From assembly GCF_002879855.1 (NCBI RefSeq), contig NZ_PNYB01000005.1, forward strand, positions 124,001-188,000: DNA of 64,000 bases, written 5' to 3'. The first letter of the stretch is position 1. Each line of letters begins with the position of its first letter. Below the pieces are notes generated by a model. The model was given only the letters and a program-made list of their open reading frames with translations. It had not been told where the DNA came from and did no database searches. The position numbers and the translations under genes are program-made. Source of the stretch: Trinickia soli. Its GTDB lineage: Bacteria; Pseudomonadota; Gammaproteobacteria; Burkholderiales; Burkholderiaceae. This document shows positions 45,300-54,907 of this stretch, piece after piece.

Positions 45300-45383
45300 G
45301 ACTGTTTCCTCGAAAAAGTCTGAACATCGCCGCGCAATCGGCGGCCATTCGTCTTCAGCGTAGCCCCCGTCCTTACACCGGTA

Positions 45384-45397
45384 TTGACGTGAATCAA
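45384..45397. promoter_or_regulatory. FNR/ANR-like box before the BCAM0308-family gene
   Basis: TTGACGTGAATCAA matches FNR at 9 of 10 positions. It lies about 91 bp before the BCAM0308-family ATG (minus) and also upstream of the deacetylase operon (plus). Confidence 0.68.
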
Positions 45398-45474
45398 CGG
45401 TCGACGGGTCACGTGTATGCCTTGCGCAAGCGACGATTCTGCTTTCCCCACGCGTCGCTTCCCTACACGCCGGC

Positions 45475-45488
45475 TTGATGCAGGTCAT
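45475..45488 (+). promoter_or_regulatory. FNR/ANR-like box before the cell-wall operon
   Basis: TTGATGCAGGTCAT, 8 of 10 consensus positions, about 83 bp before the deacetylase ATG. The same 14 bases recur at 50041-50054 before the ribonucleotide reductase gene. A TTG start codon at the same place is unlikely in view of this. Confidence 0.5.
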
Positions 45489-45564
45489 CCTCGAACCCAT
45501 GTCGAACAGGCACGATTGTTTTGCGTTGCGCCCACTCGTGCGCAGTCCGCCGAACCGAACGAAC

Positions 45565-46422
45565 ATGCACAAAAGTATTTCTCCACACGGTTTACTGCGC
45601 CGTCCGTTGCTATGCGTCTTTCTCCTTCTCATCGGCTGCGCCCGCTGGATGGCCGGCGCACAGGCGGACACCCGCGCCAGCGACGAGCCGCGCGTGGCCG
45701 TTCTCGCTTATCACCGTTTCAGCGAAACCGCTGCCGACGATTTCATGACCGTGCGCGTCGCGACGTTCGAAGCGCAGTTGAGCTTTTTGCGTGCACACGG
45801 GTATCGCATCGTCGCGTTGCGCGACATTGTGAACTGGCTCACCGAGCCAGAGGCGACGCTGCCTGCGAAGGCCGTCGCCCTCACGATCGACGACGGACAT
45901 CAAAGTGTCTATGACGTGTTGATGCCGATTGCCGTGCGCGAACATCTGCCGTGTACTTTATTCATCTACCCATCCGCGATTTCGAATGCTTCGTATGCGC
46001 TCACCTGGACGCAACTGACGCAATTACGCCAAACCGGCCTGTTCGGCATTCAATCGCATACGTACTGGCATCCCAACTTCAACGTCGAACGGGCCCGCCG
46101 AACGCCGAGCGACTTCCGATCGTTCGCCGCGAAGCAACTCGTCGAGTCGCGCGAGCGTATCGAGGCAAAGCTCGGCCTTCAGGTCGACTTGCTCGCGTGG
46201 CCGTTCGGCATCGTCGATACCGAGTTGATTTCGATGGCATCGTCAGCCGGCTATCGCGCCGCATTCACGATCTCCGGCCGCTTGATCGACAGGCACTCAC
46301 CGCTTCTGTCGGTGCCGCGCTTGCTTATCACGGACGCGGATACGCCGGCGGTGCTGAGCCGCCGCCTCGGCGAATCGAAGGCGCAAGCTGCGCAAGCGCG
46401 GGTCGAGGGGCGCCGGCCATGA
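45565..46422 (+). CDS. Exported polysaccharide deacetylase family protein
   Basis: Protein of 285 residues with an N-terminal export signal (LLRRPLLCVFLLLIGC, whose Cys may be lipidated). The NodB-type fold is shown by AVLAYHRFSE, the metal-binding VALTIDDGH and QSHTYWHPN, and a late LLAWPFGIVD block. These resemble PgaB-type deacetylases of exopolysaccharide N-acetylglucosamine. The start at 45565 is chosen to give a proper signal peptide; upstream in-frame starts exist but the region there carries an FNR-like box. Its stop overlaps the next gene by 4 bp. Confidence 0.83.
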   Translation: MHKSISPHGLLRRPLLCVFLLLIGCARWMAGAQADTRASDEPRVAVLAYHRFSETAADDFMTVRVATFEAQLSFLRAHGYRIVALRDIVNWLTEPEATLPAKAVALTIDDGHQSVYDVLMPIAVREHLPCTLFIYPSAISNASYALTWTQLTQLRQTGLFGIQSHTYWHPNFNVERARRTPSDFRSFAAKQLVESRERIEAKLGLQVDLLAWPFGIVDTELISMASSAGYRAAFTISGRLIDRHSPLLSVPRLLITDADTPAVLSRRLGESKAQAAQARVEGRRP

Positions 46423-47672
46423 AGCACACGATGTTCGCAATGGTGCTGCTGGTGCTGACCGCGTTCGGCACCCCCTATGCGGCCGCGGCCTCCGGCCTCG
46501 TCCTCGACGGCGTTACCCACCAGCCCATCGGCGACGCCATCGTGACAATCGATCATCACATCATGCGTTCGGATAAAGCCGGTGGCTTTGTAAGCGACGC
46601 GCCAGACGGCGCCACGGTGCAGGTTCGCGCACCCGGCTATCGCCGCACGGCCGTGACACAGAAGGCCGGCGGCCCACTGACGATCGCACTGCTGCCGTTT
46701 CGCCCGCACGCCGTCTATCTTTCCGCCTTCGGCGTGACGAACGCCGCGTTGCGCGAGGCAGCGGTTCGGCTCACGGAGACGACTTCCGTCAACGCGTTGG
46801 TCATCGACATGAAAGGCGATCGCGGCATGACGCCTTATCACAGCCCTGCGCGCGAGAAGATCGGCGCTGCCGCTTATGTGGGTGAGCATGCGCCGGCCAT
46901 CGACGCCTTCCAGTCGATCATCGACGCTTTGCGCCGTCGCGGCATTTACCTGATCGCGCGCATCGTCGTGTTCAAGGACGATCCGCTCGCGCAGGCACAT
47001 CCCGAATGGGCCGTCCGTGACGCAGAGGATCGGCCCTGGCTGGACCGAGAAGCACTGCGCTGGGTCGATCCGTTCTCGCAGGACGTATGGCGGCATAACC
47101 TGGATCTGGCCGAAGAAGCAGCGCGCGCCGGATTCGACGAGATCCAATTCGATTACGTGCGCTTTCCCGATGCGAGCGGCCTGCGTTTCGCGCGCGCCAA
47201 CACGCGGGCGAATCGCACGGCAGCGATCGTGGGCTTTCTCGATGCGGCGCGTGAGCGCCTTGCTCCCTATAACGTGTTTGTCGCCGCGGATATCTTTGGC
47301 TATGTGCTCTGGAATCCCGACGATACGGCGATCGGCCAACAGCTTGAAACGTTGGGCGCGGCGCTCGACTACATTTCGCCGATGCTCTATCCGTCGGGAT
47401 TTACGTGGGGCTTACCCGGCTGCGCGAATCCCGTCGCCGATCCCGGCCAGATCGTGAGGCGCTCGCTCGCAGAGGGCAAACGGCGGACGGGGCTGCCGGG
47501 CGTTCGGTTTCGACCATGGTTGCAGGCTTTTCGCGACTATGCGTTCGATCGCCGGGTATTCGACGCCGACGATATCCGCGCCCAGATCGACGCGGCCCAG
47601 GCCGCCGATACAGATGGATGGATGCTATGGAACCCGCGCAATCATTACGACGCCGGGCAATTGCCGCGCTGA
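46419..47672 (+). CDS. Exported putative glycoside hydrolase (DUF4015 family)
   Basis: Protein of 417 residues with a signal peptide (residues 1-25, MLLVLTAFGTPYAAAA). A short carboxypeptidase-regulatory-like beta domain (GLVLDGVTHQPIGDAIVTID) precedes the (beta/alpha)8 DUF4015 domain. Acidic residues probably used in catalysis are in LVIDMKGDRG, FDEIQFDYVRFPD and ISPMLYPSG. Its start overlaps the deacetylase stop, and the next gene starts inside its 3' end. The likely substrate is a cell-envelope or exopolysaccharide glycan; there is no direct proof. Confidence 0.83.
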   Translation: MKHTMFAMVLLVLTAFGTPYAAAASGLVLDGVTHQPIGDAIVTIDHHIMRSDKAGGFVSDAPDGATVQVRAPGYRRTAVTQKAGGPLTIALLPFRPHAVYLSAFGVTNAALREAAVRLTETTSVNALVIDMKGDRGMTPYHSPAREKIGAAAYVGEHAPAIDAFQSIIDALRRRGIYLIARIVVFKDDPLAQAHPEWAVRDAEDRPWLDREALRWVDPFSQDVWRHNLDLAEEAARAGFDEIQFDYVRFPDASGLRFARANTRANRTAAIVGFLDAARERLAPYNVFVAADIFGYVLWNPDDTAIGQQLETLGAALDYISPMLYPSGFTWGLPGCANPVADPGQIVRRSLAEGKRRTGLPGVRFRPWLQAFRDYAFDRRVFDADDIRAQIDAAQAADTDGWMLWNPRNHYDAGQLPR

Positions 47673-50002
47673 GCGTCATCGCAGTCTCCGCGCCGTTGAT
47701 GATGGCGTTTATGTCGCACCTCGCGCGCGGCGCCGAGATCGATATGGCATCGCGTGACGCGCTTGCTCATATCGTCGAAGGCGAGGTTGCGGCCGGGCGC
47801 ATCCCGGGCGCGGTGATTGTCGCGGGCGACGACCAGGGTGTGCGATATCGCGCCGCATTCGGGTATCGGTCAATCGAGCCCGTTCGCGAACCGATGTCGG
47901 TCGATACCGAATTCGACCTGGCGTCCCTCACCAAGGTGATCGCAACCACGACCGCAATCATGCAACTCGCGGAGGCGCACCGGATCGACCTCGACGAGCC
48001 GGTCGCCCGCTATTGGCCGTCGTTTGCCGCCAACGGAAAAGGCGCGGTGACGGTCGCGCAGTTGCTGACCCATACTTCGGGTCTCGCGCCAGACTTGCCG
48101 CTCGGCGCAAAAGCGCAGACTCGCCGGGGCGTGCTTGCGGAAGTGATCGATGCGCGGCTTCACGCCGTACCCGGCGAGCGCGTGATTTATAGCGACATCA
48201 ATTTCGTCGTTCTTGGCGAACTCGTGCGGCGCATCACGCATCGCTCGCTCGCCGGCTATTGCCGGCAGCGGATCTTCGCACCGCTCGGCATGCGCGATAC
48301 GGCCTTCCTGCCCGATGCCGCCCATGCGCAACGCGCCGCTCCTACCACAGCCGATACACGTGGCATGCGCAACGGACGAGTACACGATCCCACAGCGGCG
48401 CGCATGGGCGGCGTTTCAGGCAACGCGGGATTATTCTCGACCGCCGACGACCTTGCCCGCTTCGCACGGATGATGTTGAACGGCGGTAGCTTCGAAGGCC
48501 GACGGATCCTGCAGCCGCACACGATCGCCGCGATGGCTGCGGCCGCATCGCCGCTTGCTACTTCGCCTTGGCGCGGCCTCGGCTGGGCGCTCGATGCGCC
48601 GCTTGTCGCCAACCGCGATCGCTTGCCGCCGGTCGGTTCTCTTTATCACACGGGCTACACGGGCACGGCAATCTGGATCGATCTGGTTTCCAGGCAATTC
48701 TTGATTGTCCTGACCAACAGAGTCCATCCGGATGATCGCGGCGACGCGCGGCCGCTACGCGAACAGGCCGTCTCGTGGCTGGCAAGCCACAATAAAACGT
48801 GGTCGACCGACGAACTCTCGCAGGCGTTGCCTTCGATAGAACCGGCCGTCGCGGCCGCTCTGCGTTTGCCCACGTCGGTCGGACCCGTGCAAAGCGGCAT
48901 CGACGTACTCGAAGCGCTCGGGTTCGCCCCGCTCGCGGGCTTGCGCGTGGGTCTCGTCACGAACCGCACCGGCTTCGACAGTGCAGGCAGACGCACGATC
49001 GACGTTATCGCTCACGCGCCTCGCGTTCGTCTCGCCGCAATCTTCGCTCCGGAACACGGTCTCGCAACAGACCGCGACGCACCGATCGGCGACATGCGGG
49101 ATGCGGCGACCGGCATAGCCGTATACAGCCTGCACGGGGCCACGAGACATTTCGATGCGGCGATACTGCAGCACATCGATGCGCTCGTCTTCGACCTGCA
49201 GGACGCGGGCGTGCGCTTCTTTACGTACGAAACAACCCTCGGATACGCGCTTGAGGCCGCTGCCGCGAATCATATTCCGCTGTTCGTGCTCGATCGCCCC
49301 GATCCGCTCGGGGCCGACCGCGTCGGTGGACCGATGCTCGACCCGGGACATGAGTCGTTCACCGGCTATTTTCCGTTGCCGCTGCAGCCCGGCATGACGA
49401 TGGGCGAACTTGCCTCGTTGTTCAATCGCGAACGGGCGATAGGTGCGGACTTACGCGTGATCGCGATGCAGCGCTACGTCCGCTCGATGGGTTACGTCGA
49501 TACCGGCCTCGCGTGGACGCCGCCGTCGCCGAACTTGCGCACGCTTTCGCAGCTCGATCTGTATCCCGACGTGGCGCTGATCGAAGGCGCAAACGTCAGT
49601 GTAGGCAGAGGCACGGCCCATCCGTTCGAATGGATCGGCGCGCCCTGGATCGATGCAGTCGCGCTGGCCGATGCGCTCAACGCGCAATCGGCCGGCGCCC
49701 ACTTCGCGCCCGTGGACTTCGTTCCGACCGAATCGACATATCGCGGCGTTCAGTGTCACGGCGTCAGCATCGTGCGCGATAGCGGCTCGACCTCGGTCGG
49801 GCGGCTCGGTATCGCCTTGTTGATGGCCCTGCATACGCTTTATCCGAGCCAGTTCGATATGGCGGCAACGCGTGATTCGGTCGGCTCTGCCGAAGTTTGG
49901 CGGGCGATCGCGGACGGCGCGGACATCCGCGCGATCGAGGAGATCGAAGCGCGTCAACTGGCACCGTTCAGCGTACTGCGGCAGCGCTATTTGTCATATT
50001 GA
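47627..50002 (+). CDS. Serine hydrolase (beta-lactamase fold) fused to DUF1343/NamZ-type exo-muramidase
   Basis: Exported protein of 791 residues with an N-terminal hydrophobic signal. The first half is a class C beta-lactamase-type serine hydrolase: Ser100-Leu-Thr-Lys103 (DLASLTK), YSD in VIYSDINF, and HTGYTG. From about residue 410 it continues as a DUF1343 domain (VGLVTNRTGFDSAGRRTIDV, IFAPEHGL, VFDLQDAGVRFFTY, LDRPDPLGADRVGGP), the family of NamZ, the exo-beta-N-acetylmuramidase (GH171). The fusion would combine peptide or ester cleavage and muramic acid release on peptidoglycan pieces. It starts 46 bp inside the preceding gene. Confidence 0.87.
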   Translation: MEPAQSLRRRAIAALSVIAVSAPLMMAFMSHLARGAEIDMASRDALAHIVEGEVAAGRIPGAVIVAGDDQGVRYRAAFGYRSIEPVREPMSVDTEFDLASLTKVIATTTAIMQLAEAHRIDLDEPVARYWPSFAANGKGAVTVAQLLTHTSGLAPDLPLGAKAQTRRGVLAEVIDARLHAVPGERVIYSDINFVVLGELVRRITHRSLAGYCRQRIFAPLGMRDTAFLPDAAHAQRAAPTTADTRGMRNGRVHDPTAARMGGVSGNAGLFSTADDLARFARMMLNGGSFEGRRILQPHTIAAMAAAASPLATSPWRGLGWALDAPLVANRDRLPPVGSLYHTGYTGTAIWIDLVSRQFLIVLTNRVHPDDRGDARPLREQAVSWLASHNKTWSTDELSQALPSIEPAVAAALRLPTSVGPVQSGIDVLEALGFAPLAGLRVGLVTNRTGFDSAGRRTIDVIAHAPRVRLAAIFAPEHGLATDRDAPIGDMRDAATGIAVYSLHGATRHFDAAILQHIDALVFDLQDAGVRFFTYETTLGYALEAAAANHIPLFVLDRPDPLGADRVGGPMLDPGHESFTGYFPLPLQPGMTMGELASLFNRERAIGADLRVIAMQRYVRSMGYVDTGLAWTPPSPNLRTLSQLDLYPDVALIEGANVSVGRGTAHPFEWIGAPWIDAVALADALNAQSAGAHFAPVDFVPTESTYRGVQCHGVSIVRDSGSTSVGRLGIALLMALHTLYPSQFDMAATRDSVGSAEVWRAIADGADIRAIEEIEARQLAPFSVLRQRYLSY

Positions 50003-50040
50003 TCGGGGCAATCATGCGGGTGTCGCGGTCACGCCCGCGC

Positions 50041-50054
50041 TTGATGCAGGTCAT
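50041..50054 (+). promoter_or_regulatory. FNR/ANR-like box before the ribonucleotide reductase gene
   Basis: TTGATGCAGGTCAT, identical to the box at 45475-45488. Its centre is about 65 bp before the GTG start, and GATAAC at 50074-50079 could be the -10 box. Confidence 0.52.
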
Positions 50055-50112
50055 GATCATCCGGCGTTCGAACGATAACCTGCATACATCGAAGGCTCAT
50101 TGAACGAAGCCA

Positions 50113-51936
50113 GTGGTGAAACTCGAGAGCGACGCGTTGCCGCCGATCAGCGATCTGGTGCTGGCAGACCGATATCTGGCCGCCGGCGAGACAACGCGCA
50201 ATCAGGTGTTCGAGCGCGTCGCAAGTGCGCTCGCGGCGATCGAACCTCCGGCTCGTCGAGGGAAGGTGGCGCGCCAGTTTTACGCGAACATGCTGCGCGG
50301 CACGATCGGCGCCGGACGCATCATGGCCAACGCGGGTACCGGCCGGAACGCGACGATGATCAATTGCTTCGTGCATCCGATCGGCTCGCCTTCGACCGGC
50401 GTGGCTGCACCGTCCCAGGCCGACATCGAGCGCGCACTCGAAGCGGCCCGTGTCACGCTCGCGATGGGCGGCGGCGTAGGGTACGACTTTTCGCCGATTG
50501 CGCCGGCCGAGTCCTGGGTCGAAGACCCATCGAACCGCACTCGCGACGTGTGCCGCTGGATCGACAGGTTCGACGACGCCTGCGTCGCGCTCTCGCGTCA
50601 GGGCACACGGCGCGGCGCACAAATGGCCGTCCTACGCTGCGATCACCCGGATCTGCCGGCCTTCGTCGAAGCGAAGCGCGGCCGCCGTCGATGGACGACC
50701 TTCAATACGTCGGTAGCCGTGACGGACGCATTCATGCGTGCGGTCGAAGACGATGGTCTGTGGTTGCTCCGCCATCGAGCGATGCCCGCCGCCGCATGCC
50801 TTGCGGCCGGCGCGCACCGGCTCGACGATGGCACCTGGTGCTACGCGGCGCTTCCAGCGCGGCAACTGTGGTGCAGAATCGTCGAATGCGCGTGCGACAG
50901 CGCCGAACCAGGCCTGTTGTTTATCGATGAAATCAATCGGTCGAACGATCTGGCTTCGATCGAAACGATCTGCGCGACCAACCCATGCGGTGAGCAGCCG
51001 TTGCCGCCGTGGGGGAGTTGCGTACTGGGGCCGATCGACTTGTCGCGGCTCGTGCGCCATCCGTTCGGCGTGGGCGGCTCGCCTCGATTCGATTTCGTCA
51101 AGCTCGGCCATTGCGTGCGCATTCAGGTTCGGCTGCTCGACAACGTGCTCGAGACGACACGCTGGCCGCTCGCCGAGCACGAGCGCGAAGCGCGCCAGAA
51201 GCGCCGTATCGGCGTGGGCGTCACCGGGCTTGCGGACATGCTGGCGATGATGCGTCTGGCTTACTCTGACGATGGCGCACGGCATCTCGCAGCCGCGATT
51301 GCCCGGTCGATGCGCGATCACGCGTTCGCGGCGTCTGCCGCGTTGGCTCGCGAACGCGGTGCTTATCCGGCGTTCAATCTGGATCGATGTTTCGCCCCAG
51401 GCGCCTTTGCGGCGCGTCTGCCGGAGACGGTGCGCGACGCCATCGCAGCCCAGGGGCTGCGCAACAGCCATCTGCTTTCGTTCGCGCCGACGGGCAGCGT
51501 GAGCCTCGCATTCGCGGGCAATTGCTCGAGCGGCGTGGAGCCTGCCTTCGACTGGGTGTATCGAAGGACCGCACGCATCGGCAAAAATCCTCCGCTTGTT
51601 TATCGCCTCGAAAACCGCGCCTATCGTCTGTTTCGCGAACTGCATGGCGCAAACGCACCGCTGCCCGCTTACTTCGTCAGAGCGAACGAGGTAGCGCCGG
51701 CAGATCACATTGGGATGCTCAGCGTAATGCAGCCCTTCGTCGACGCCGCAATTTCGAAGACCATCATCGTTTCATCGCGCACCGCGGCGGGCGAAATCGA
51801 CGCGTTGTTCTTCCGCGCCTGGCGCGCGCGGTTGAAGGGCATCACCGTATTCAGGCCCGACGAAGCGCTCGATACGGTGCTCCTTGCGAAGGCGGACAAG
51901 CAACCCGAGGGCGGCGTGCGTTGTTTCGGGTGCTAG
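50113..51936 (+). CDS. nrdJ: Adenosylcobalamin-dependent (class II) ribonucleotide reductase
   Basis: Makes deoxyribonucleotides without oxygen by use of vitamin B12; 607 residues, a compact class II enzyme. Active-site blocks are MINCFVHPIGSPS (Cys85), CATNPCGEQPLPPWGSC with the radical Cys, and LLSFAPTGSVSLAFAGNCSSGVEP. The C-terminus ends in CFGC, the redox-active pair that reduces the active site. The start is GTG, either 50113 or the next codon, and no strong ribosome site is seen. It suits growth at low oxygen, in accord with the FNR-like box and neighbours. B12 synthesis genes cobB and bluB are also in the window. Confidence 0.9.
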   Translation: MVKLESDALPPISDLVLADRYLAAGETTRNQVFERVASALAAIEPPARRGKVARQFYANMLRGTIGAGRIMANAGTGRNATMINCFVHPIGSPSTGVAAPSQADIERALEAARVTLAMGGGVGYDFSPIAPAESWVEDPSNRTRDVCRWIDRFDDACVALSRQGTRRGAQMAVLRCDHPDLPAFVEAKRGRRRWTTFNTSVAVTDAFMRAVEDDGLWLLRHRAMPAAACLAAGAHRLDDGTWCYAALPARQLWCRIVECACDSAEPGLLFIDEINRSNDLASIETICATNPCGEQPLPPWGSCVLGPIDLSRLVRHPFGVGGSPRFDFVKLGHCVRIQVRLLDNVLETTRWPLAEHEREARQKRRIGVGVTGLADMLAMMRLAYSDDGARHLAAAIARSMRDHAFAASAALARERGAYPAFNLDRCFAPGAFAARLPETVRDAIAAQGLRNSHLLSFAPTGSVSLAFAGNCSSGVEPAFDWVYRRTARIGKNPPLVYRLENRAYRLFRELHGANAPLPAYFVRANEVAPADHIGMLSVMQPFVDAAISKTIIVSSRTAAGEIDALFFRAWRARLKGITVFRPDEALDTVLLAKADKQPEGGVRCFGC

Positions 51937-51984
51937 GGCGCCGTTGATGAAGGCAGCCGATGCACAACCGTACCGCTCCGACAT

Positions 51985-52935
51985 TCAACCGCCCACCGCC
52001 GGCGCCAATTCGTATGAATCGCGATAAAGACGAATGACGTCGGCCGTATCGCAGAGCGCGGTCCCGGCTCTCAGCACAGCGGCGCTGCCGGCGGCAATTG
52101 CATAACGCAACGCCTGCTCGTGACTGGCTTCGTGATCGAGTGCCCAGATTATCGCGGCAAGAAAGCTGTCACCCGCACCGACAGCGCTGACGACGGTCAC
52201 GGGTGGCGCAGGCAGCGCCACAACATGGCCCGCCGTTGCAAAGAACGCACCGCGGCTGCCGAGCGAAAGCGCAACGATGCGGGCGGCGCCGCGCTCTACC
52301 AGATGCTGCGCGGCTTCGCGCCACTGCGGCGGCTCAGCCAGCGGCGCATGGGCCAGAGCCCGCAACTCATCGAGGCTTGGCTTGACGAGAAAGACGCCAA
52401 CGTCGAGCGCGGCGGCAAGCGCATCGCCCGACGCATCGAGCGCCATCCTTACCCCGTTCGTATGAGCCCAGCGCGCGACACGCGCATAGAAATCGTGCGG
52501 TACGCCCGGTGGCAGACTGCCGCTTGCCACAACATAGCGGGGCGCGGGATCGAGCGCCTCCAACTCATTGAGACAGCGACGCCATTCGAGCTCCGTCAGG
52601 GTCGGCCCCGGCATCACGAAGCGATACTCCTTGCGCGTCGAAGTCTCCAGCACCGTGACGTTTTCTCTCGTGCCGCCTTCGATGGCGATGCACTTTCCGT
52701 CCACCCGCTCGGCATCGAGCAGTTCGGCAAGACACGCACCGACCGCCCCACCGGCAAGATAAACCGCAAGGCAATTGCTTCCCAGACGCTTGAGAACGCG
52801 CGCCACATTGACGCCGCCACCGCCCGCGTCCTTGCGCGGCTCGCTGCATCGCAGCTTTACCGTATCGACGACATGGTCCACCGAAAGCGAAAGGTCGACG
52901 CTGGGATTGAGCGTGAGCGTGACGATATCGACCAT
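51985..52935 (-). CDS. pfkB: PfkB-family sugar-phosphate kinase (1-phosphofructokinase/6-phosphofructokinase II type)
   Basis: Ribokinase-fold kinase of 316 residues. The N-terminal TLNPSVDLSLSVDHVVDTVKLRCSEPRKDAGGGGVNVARVLKRLG and C-terminal VVSAVGAGDSFLAAIIWAL (with catalytic Asp) are diagnostic of the PfkB/FruK/LacC group. It would phosphorylate fructose 6-phosphate or a related sugar phosphate. It lies 21 bp downstream of the ftsH-type gene on the same strand and is probably co-transcribed. PfkB kinases occur in hypoxia regulons of other bacteria. Confidence 0.88.
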   Translation of the reverse strand: MVDIVTLTLNPSVDLSLSVDHVVDTVKLRCSEPRKDAGGGGVNVARVLKRLGSNCLAVYLAGGAVGACLAELLDAERVDGKCIAIEGGTRENVTVLETSTRKEYRFVMPGPTLTELEWRRCLNELEALDPAPRYVVASGSLPPGVPHDFYARVARWAHTNGVRMALDASGDALAAALDVGVFLVKPSLDELRALAHAPLAEPPQWREAAQHLVERGAARIVALSLGSRGAFFATAGHVVALPAPPVTVVSAVGAGDSFLAAIIWALDHEASHEQALRYAIAAGSAAVLRAGTALCDTADVIRLYRDSYELAPAVGG

Positions 52936-52956
52936 GTTCGTTCTCTGGCTCGAACG

Positions 52957-54861
52957 CTAAGCGAGCGCCGAGTCGGCCTTGTCGCTCTGCCCGCCCGACG
53001 CCGGTGCGGGCCCGGCCGTGGGCTGCCCCTCGACGGGCTCTTCCATCAACCCGAGCAACGTGGCGTGGTCGATCACCTCGGATTCGAGCAAACGGCGCGC
53101 GATGCGTTCGAGCAATACGCGGCGTTCGGTCAACGTCTTCACCACACGATCGTGCGCATCGCTGAGCAGACGCCTGACTTCCTCGTCGACAAGCTGCGCC
53201 GTGTTTTCGCTATAGCGAATGCCTTCGACGCCGAGCGGTGTCGTCGCCGAGTTGACCGTTGCAAGCCCGAGCCTTTCATTCATGCCGCAGCGCTCGACCA
53301 TATGACGCGCCATCAGCGTCGCTCGTTCGAGATCGTTCTCTGCCCCCGTGGAGACATCGTCGAACACGATCTCTTCGGCGACACGGCCACCCAACAGCGC
53401 ATCGAGCCGATCGAGCAATTCGCTCTTGCGCAGAACATAGCGGTCTTCGGTGGGAACCTGCTGCGTGTAGCCGAGCGCCGCGACGCCGCGCGGAATGATC
53501 GACACCTTCTTGACCGGATCGCAATGCACACGGCTCTGCGCAACGAGCGCGTGTCCGGCTTCGTGATACGCAATCGTGATCTTCTCCTGCTCGTTCATCA
53601 CGCGACTCTTGCGTTCCATCCCGGCCATCGCGCGATCGATGGCCTCGTCGAAGTCGGACATCTCGATCGCATCCTTGTCGAGCTCTGCCGCATGCAGCGC
53701 CGCTTCGTTGACGACGTTGGCCAGATCGGCGCCGACGAACCCCGGCGTACGCGATGCGAGCTCGCCGAGATCGACGTCCGCGGCGAGCTTCACATGCTTG
53801 GCGTGAACGGCGAGTATCTGCCGACGCCCGATGAGATCGGGCCGGTCGATCGCAATGTGCCGATCGAAACGGCCCGGCCGCAGCAACGCCGGATCGAGAA
53901 TTTCCGGGCGATTCGTCGCCGCCATGATGATGACGCCCGAATTGGGCTCGAAGCCGTCCATCTCGACGAGCAGTTGATTGAGCGTCTGTTCACGTTCGTC
54001 GTTGCCGGAGGTCACGCTGGCGCCGCGCACCTTACCAAGCGCATCGAGTTCGTCGATGAAGACGATGCACGGCGCCGATTGCTGAGCCTGCCGGAACAGA
54101 TCGCGCACGCGCGCCGCGCCCACACCGACGAACATCTCGACGAAAGCCGAACCGCTGATCGAATAGAACGGCACCGACGCTTCGCCGGCCACCGCCTTCG
54201 CAAGCAGCGTCTTACCGGTTCCGGGCGCGCCGACGATCAATACCCCCTTCGGGATCTTTCCACCGAGGCGGCGATAACGCTCGGCATTGCGCAGAAATTC
54301 GACGATTTGTTGTAACTCGGCTTTGGCTTCGTCGATACCCGCGATATCGCCGAACGTCACGCCCGTTTCCTTTTGCACGTACACCTGAGGTCGGCTTTTG
54401 CCGATGCCCATGAAGTCTTGGGCGGGGCCGCCGCGCTTCAGAAAGAAATTCCACGCCACGACGAGGATCAGCACAGGCGCGATCCACGATAGCAGCGTCG
54501 AAAGCCAGGTCGACTCGACGAGGCCACGGTAGCGAATACCGGCGCTGGACAATTGTTCGACGAGTCGGTCGTCGGCCACGCGCGTCGTCGTGAACCGGCG
54601 CGGCGGGGTTTGCTTGTCCAGCGCCGCCGCGTCCGAGGCACTCAGAATCTTCGCCGCGGCAGGCATCTTCACCGTGCCTTCTATTTGAGTCGAACCGATC
54701 TCGAGATCGTCGACCGCGCGCGCGGCCACGAGACGCTGAAAATCGCTGTAGCCGATCGTCACGGTTGATGCATGCAGCGCCACCATCATCACTTGCAGGA
54801 CGATGAGCGCGAAGAGCGCCATCGTGATGATGGTGCCGACGGAGTCGGGCTTTCGTTCCAT
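52957..54861 (-). CDS. ftsH: FtsH-type membrane AAA+ zinc metalloprotease (accessory copy)
   Basis: ATP-dependent membrane protease of 634 residues. Membrane helices at about 9-30 and 118-138 flank a periplasmic domain. The AAA module has Walker A GAPGTGKT (211-218), Walker B CIVFIDE (265-271) and SRH with [17 protein letters not shown]. The zinc site is HEAGH (433-437). The periplasmic domain and tail (rich in Gly, Pro, Ala, Ser) differ from the housekeeping FtsH, and it lacks the usual rrmJ/folP neighbours, so it is likely a second, stress-related copy. It precedes pfkB and follows the BON genes. Confidence 0.92.
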   Translation of the reverse strand: MERKPDSVGTIITMALFALIVLQVMMVALHASTVTIGYSDFQRLVAARAVDDLEIGSTQIEGTVKMPAAAKILSASDAAALDKQTPPRRFTTTRVADDRLVEQLSSAGIRYRGLVESTWLSTLLSWIAPVLILVVAWNFFLKRGGPAQDFMGIGKSRPQVYVQKETGVTFGDIAGIDEAKAELQQIVEFLRNAERYRRLGGKIPKGVLIVGAPGTGKTLLAKAVAGEASVPFYSISGSAFVEMFVGVGAARVRDLFRQAQQSAPCIVFIDELDALGKVRGASVTSGNDEREQTLNQLLVEMDGFEPNSGVIIMAATNRPEILDPALLRPGRFDRHIAIDRPDLIGRRQILAVHAKHVKLAADVDLGELASRTPGFVGADLANVVNEAALHAAELDKDAIEMSDFDEAIDRAMAGMERKSRVMNEQEKITIAYHEAGHALVAQSRVHCDPVKKVSIIPRGVAALGYTQQVPTEDRYVLRKSELLDRLDALLGGRVAEEIVFDDVSTGAENDLERATLMARHMVERCGMNERLGLATVNSATTPLGVEGIRYSENTAQLVDEEVRRLLSDAHDRVVKTLTERRVLLERIARRLLESEVIDHATLLGLMEEPVEGQPTAGPAPASGGQSDKADSALA

Positions 54862-54907
54862 CAGAGCGCTCGATATTGGATCAGGGGCAGGCGATTCGCG
54901 CTCGAAG

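Noticed and set aside
45475-45564. Upstream start codons for the deacetylase gene (TTG 45475, ATG 45499)
   Set aside because: They would put a long polar stretch before the signal peptide and overlap an FNR-like box; the ATG at 45565 gives a normal export signal.
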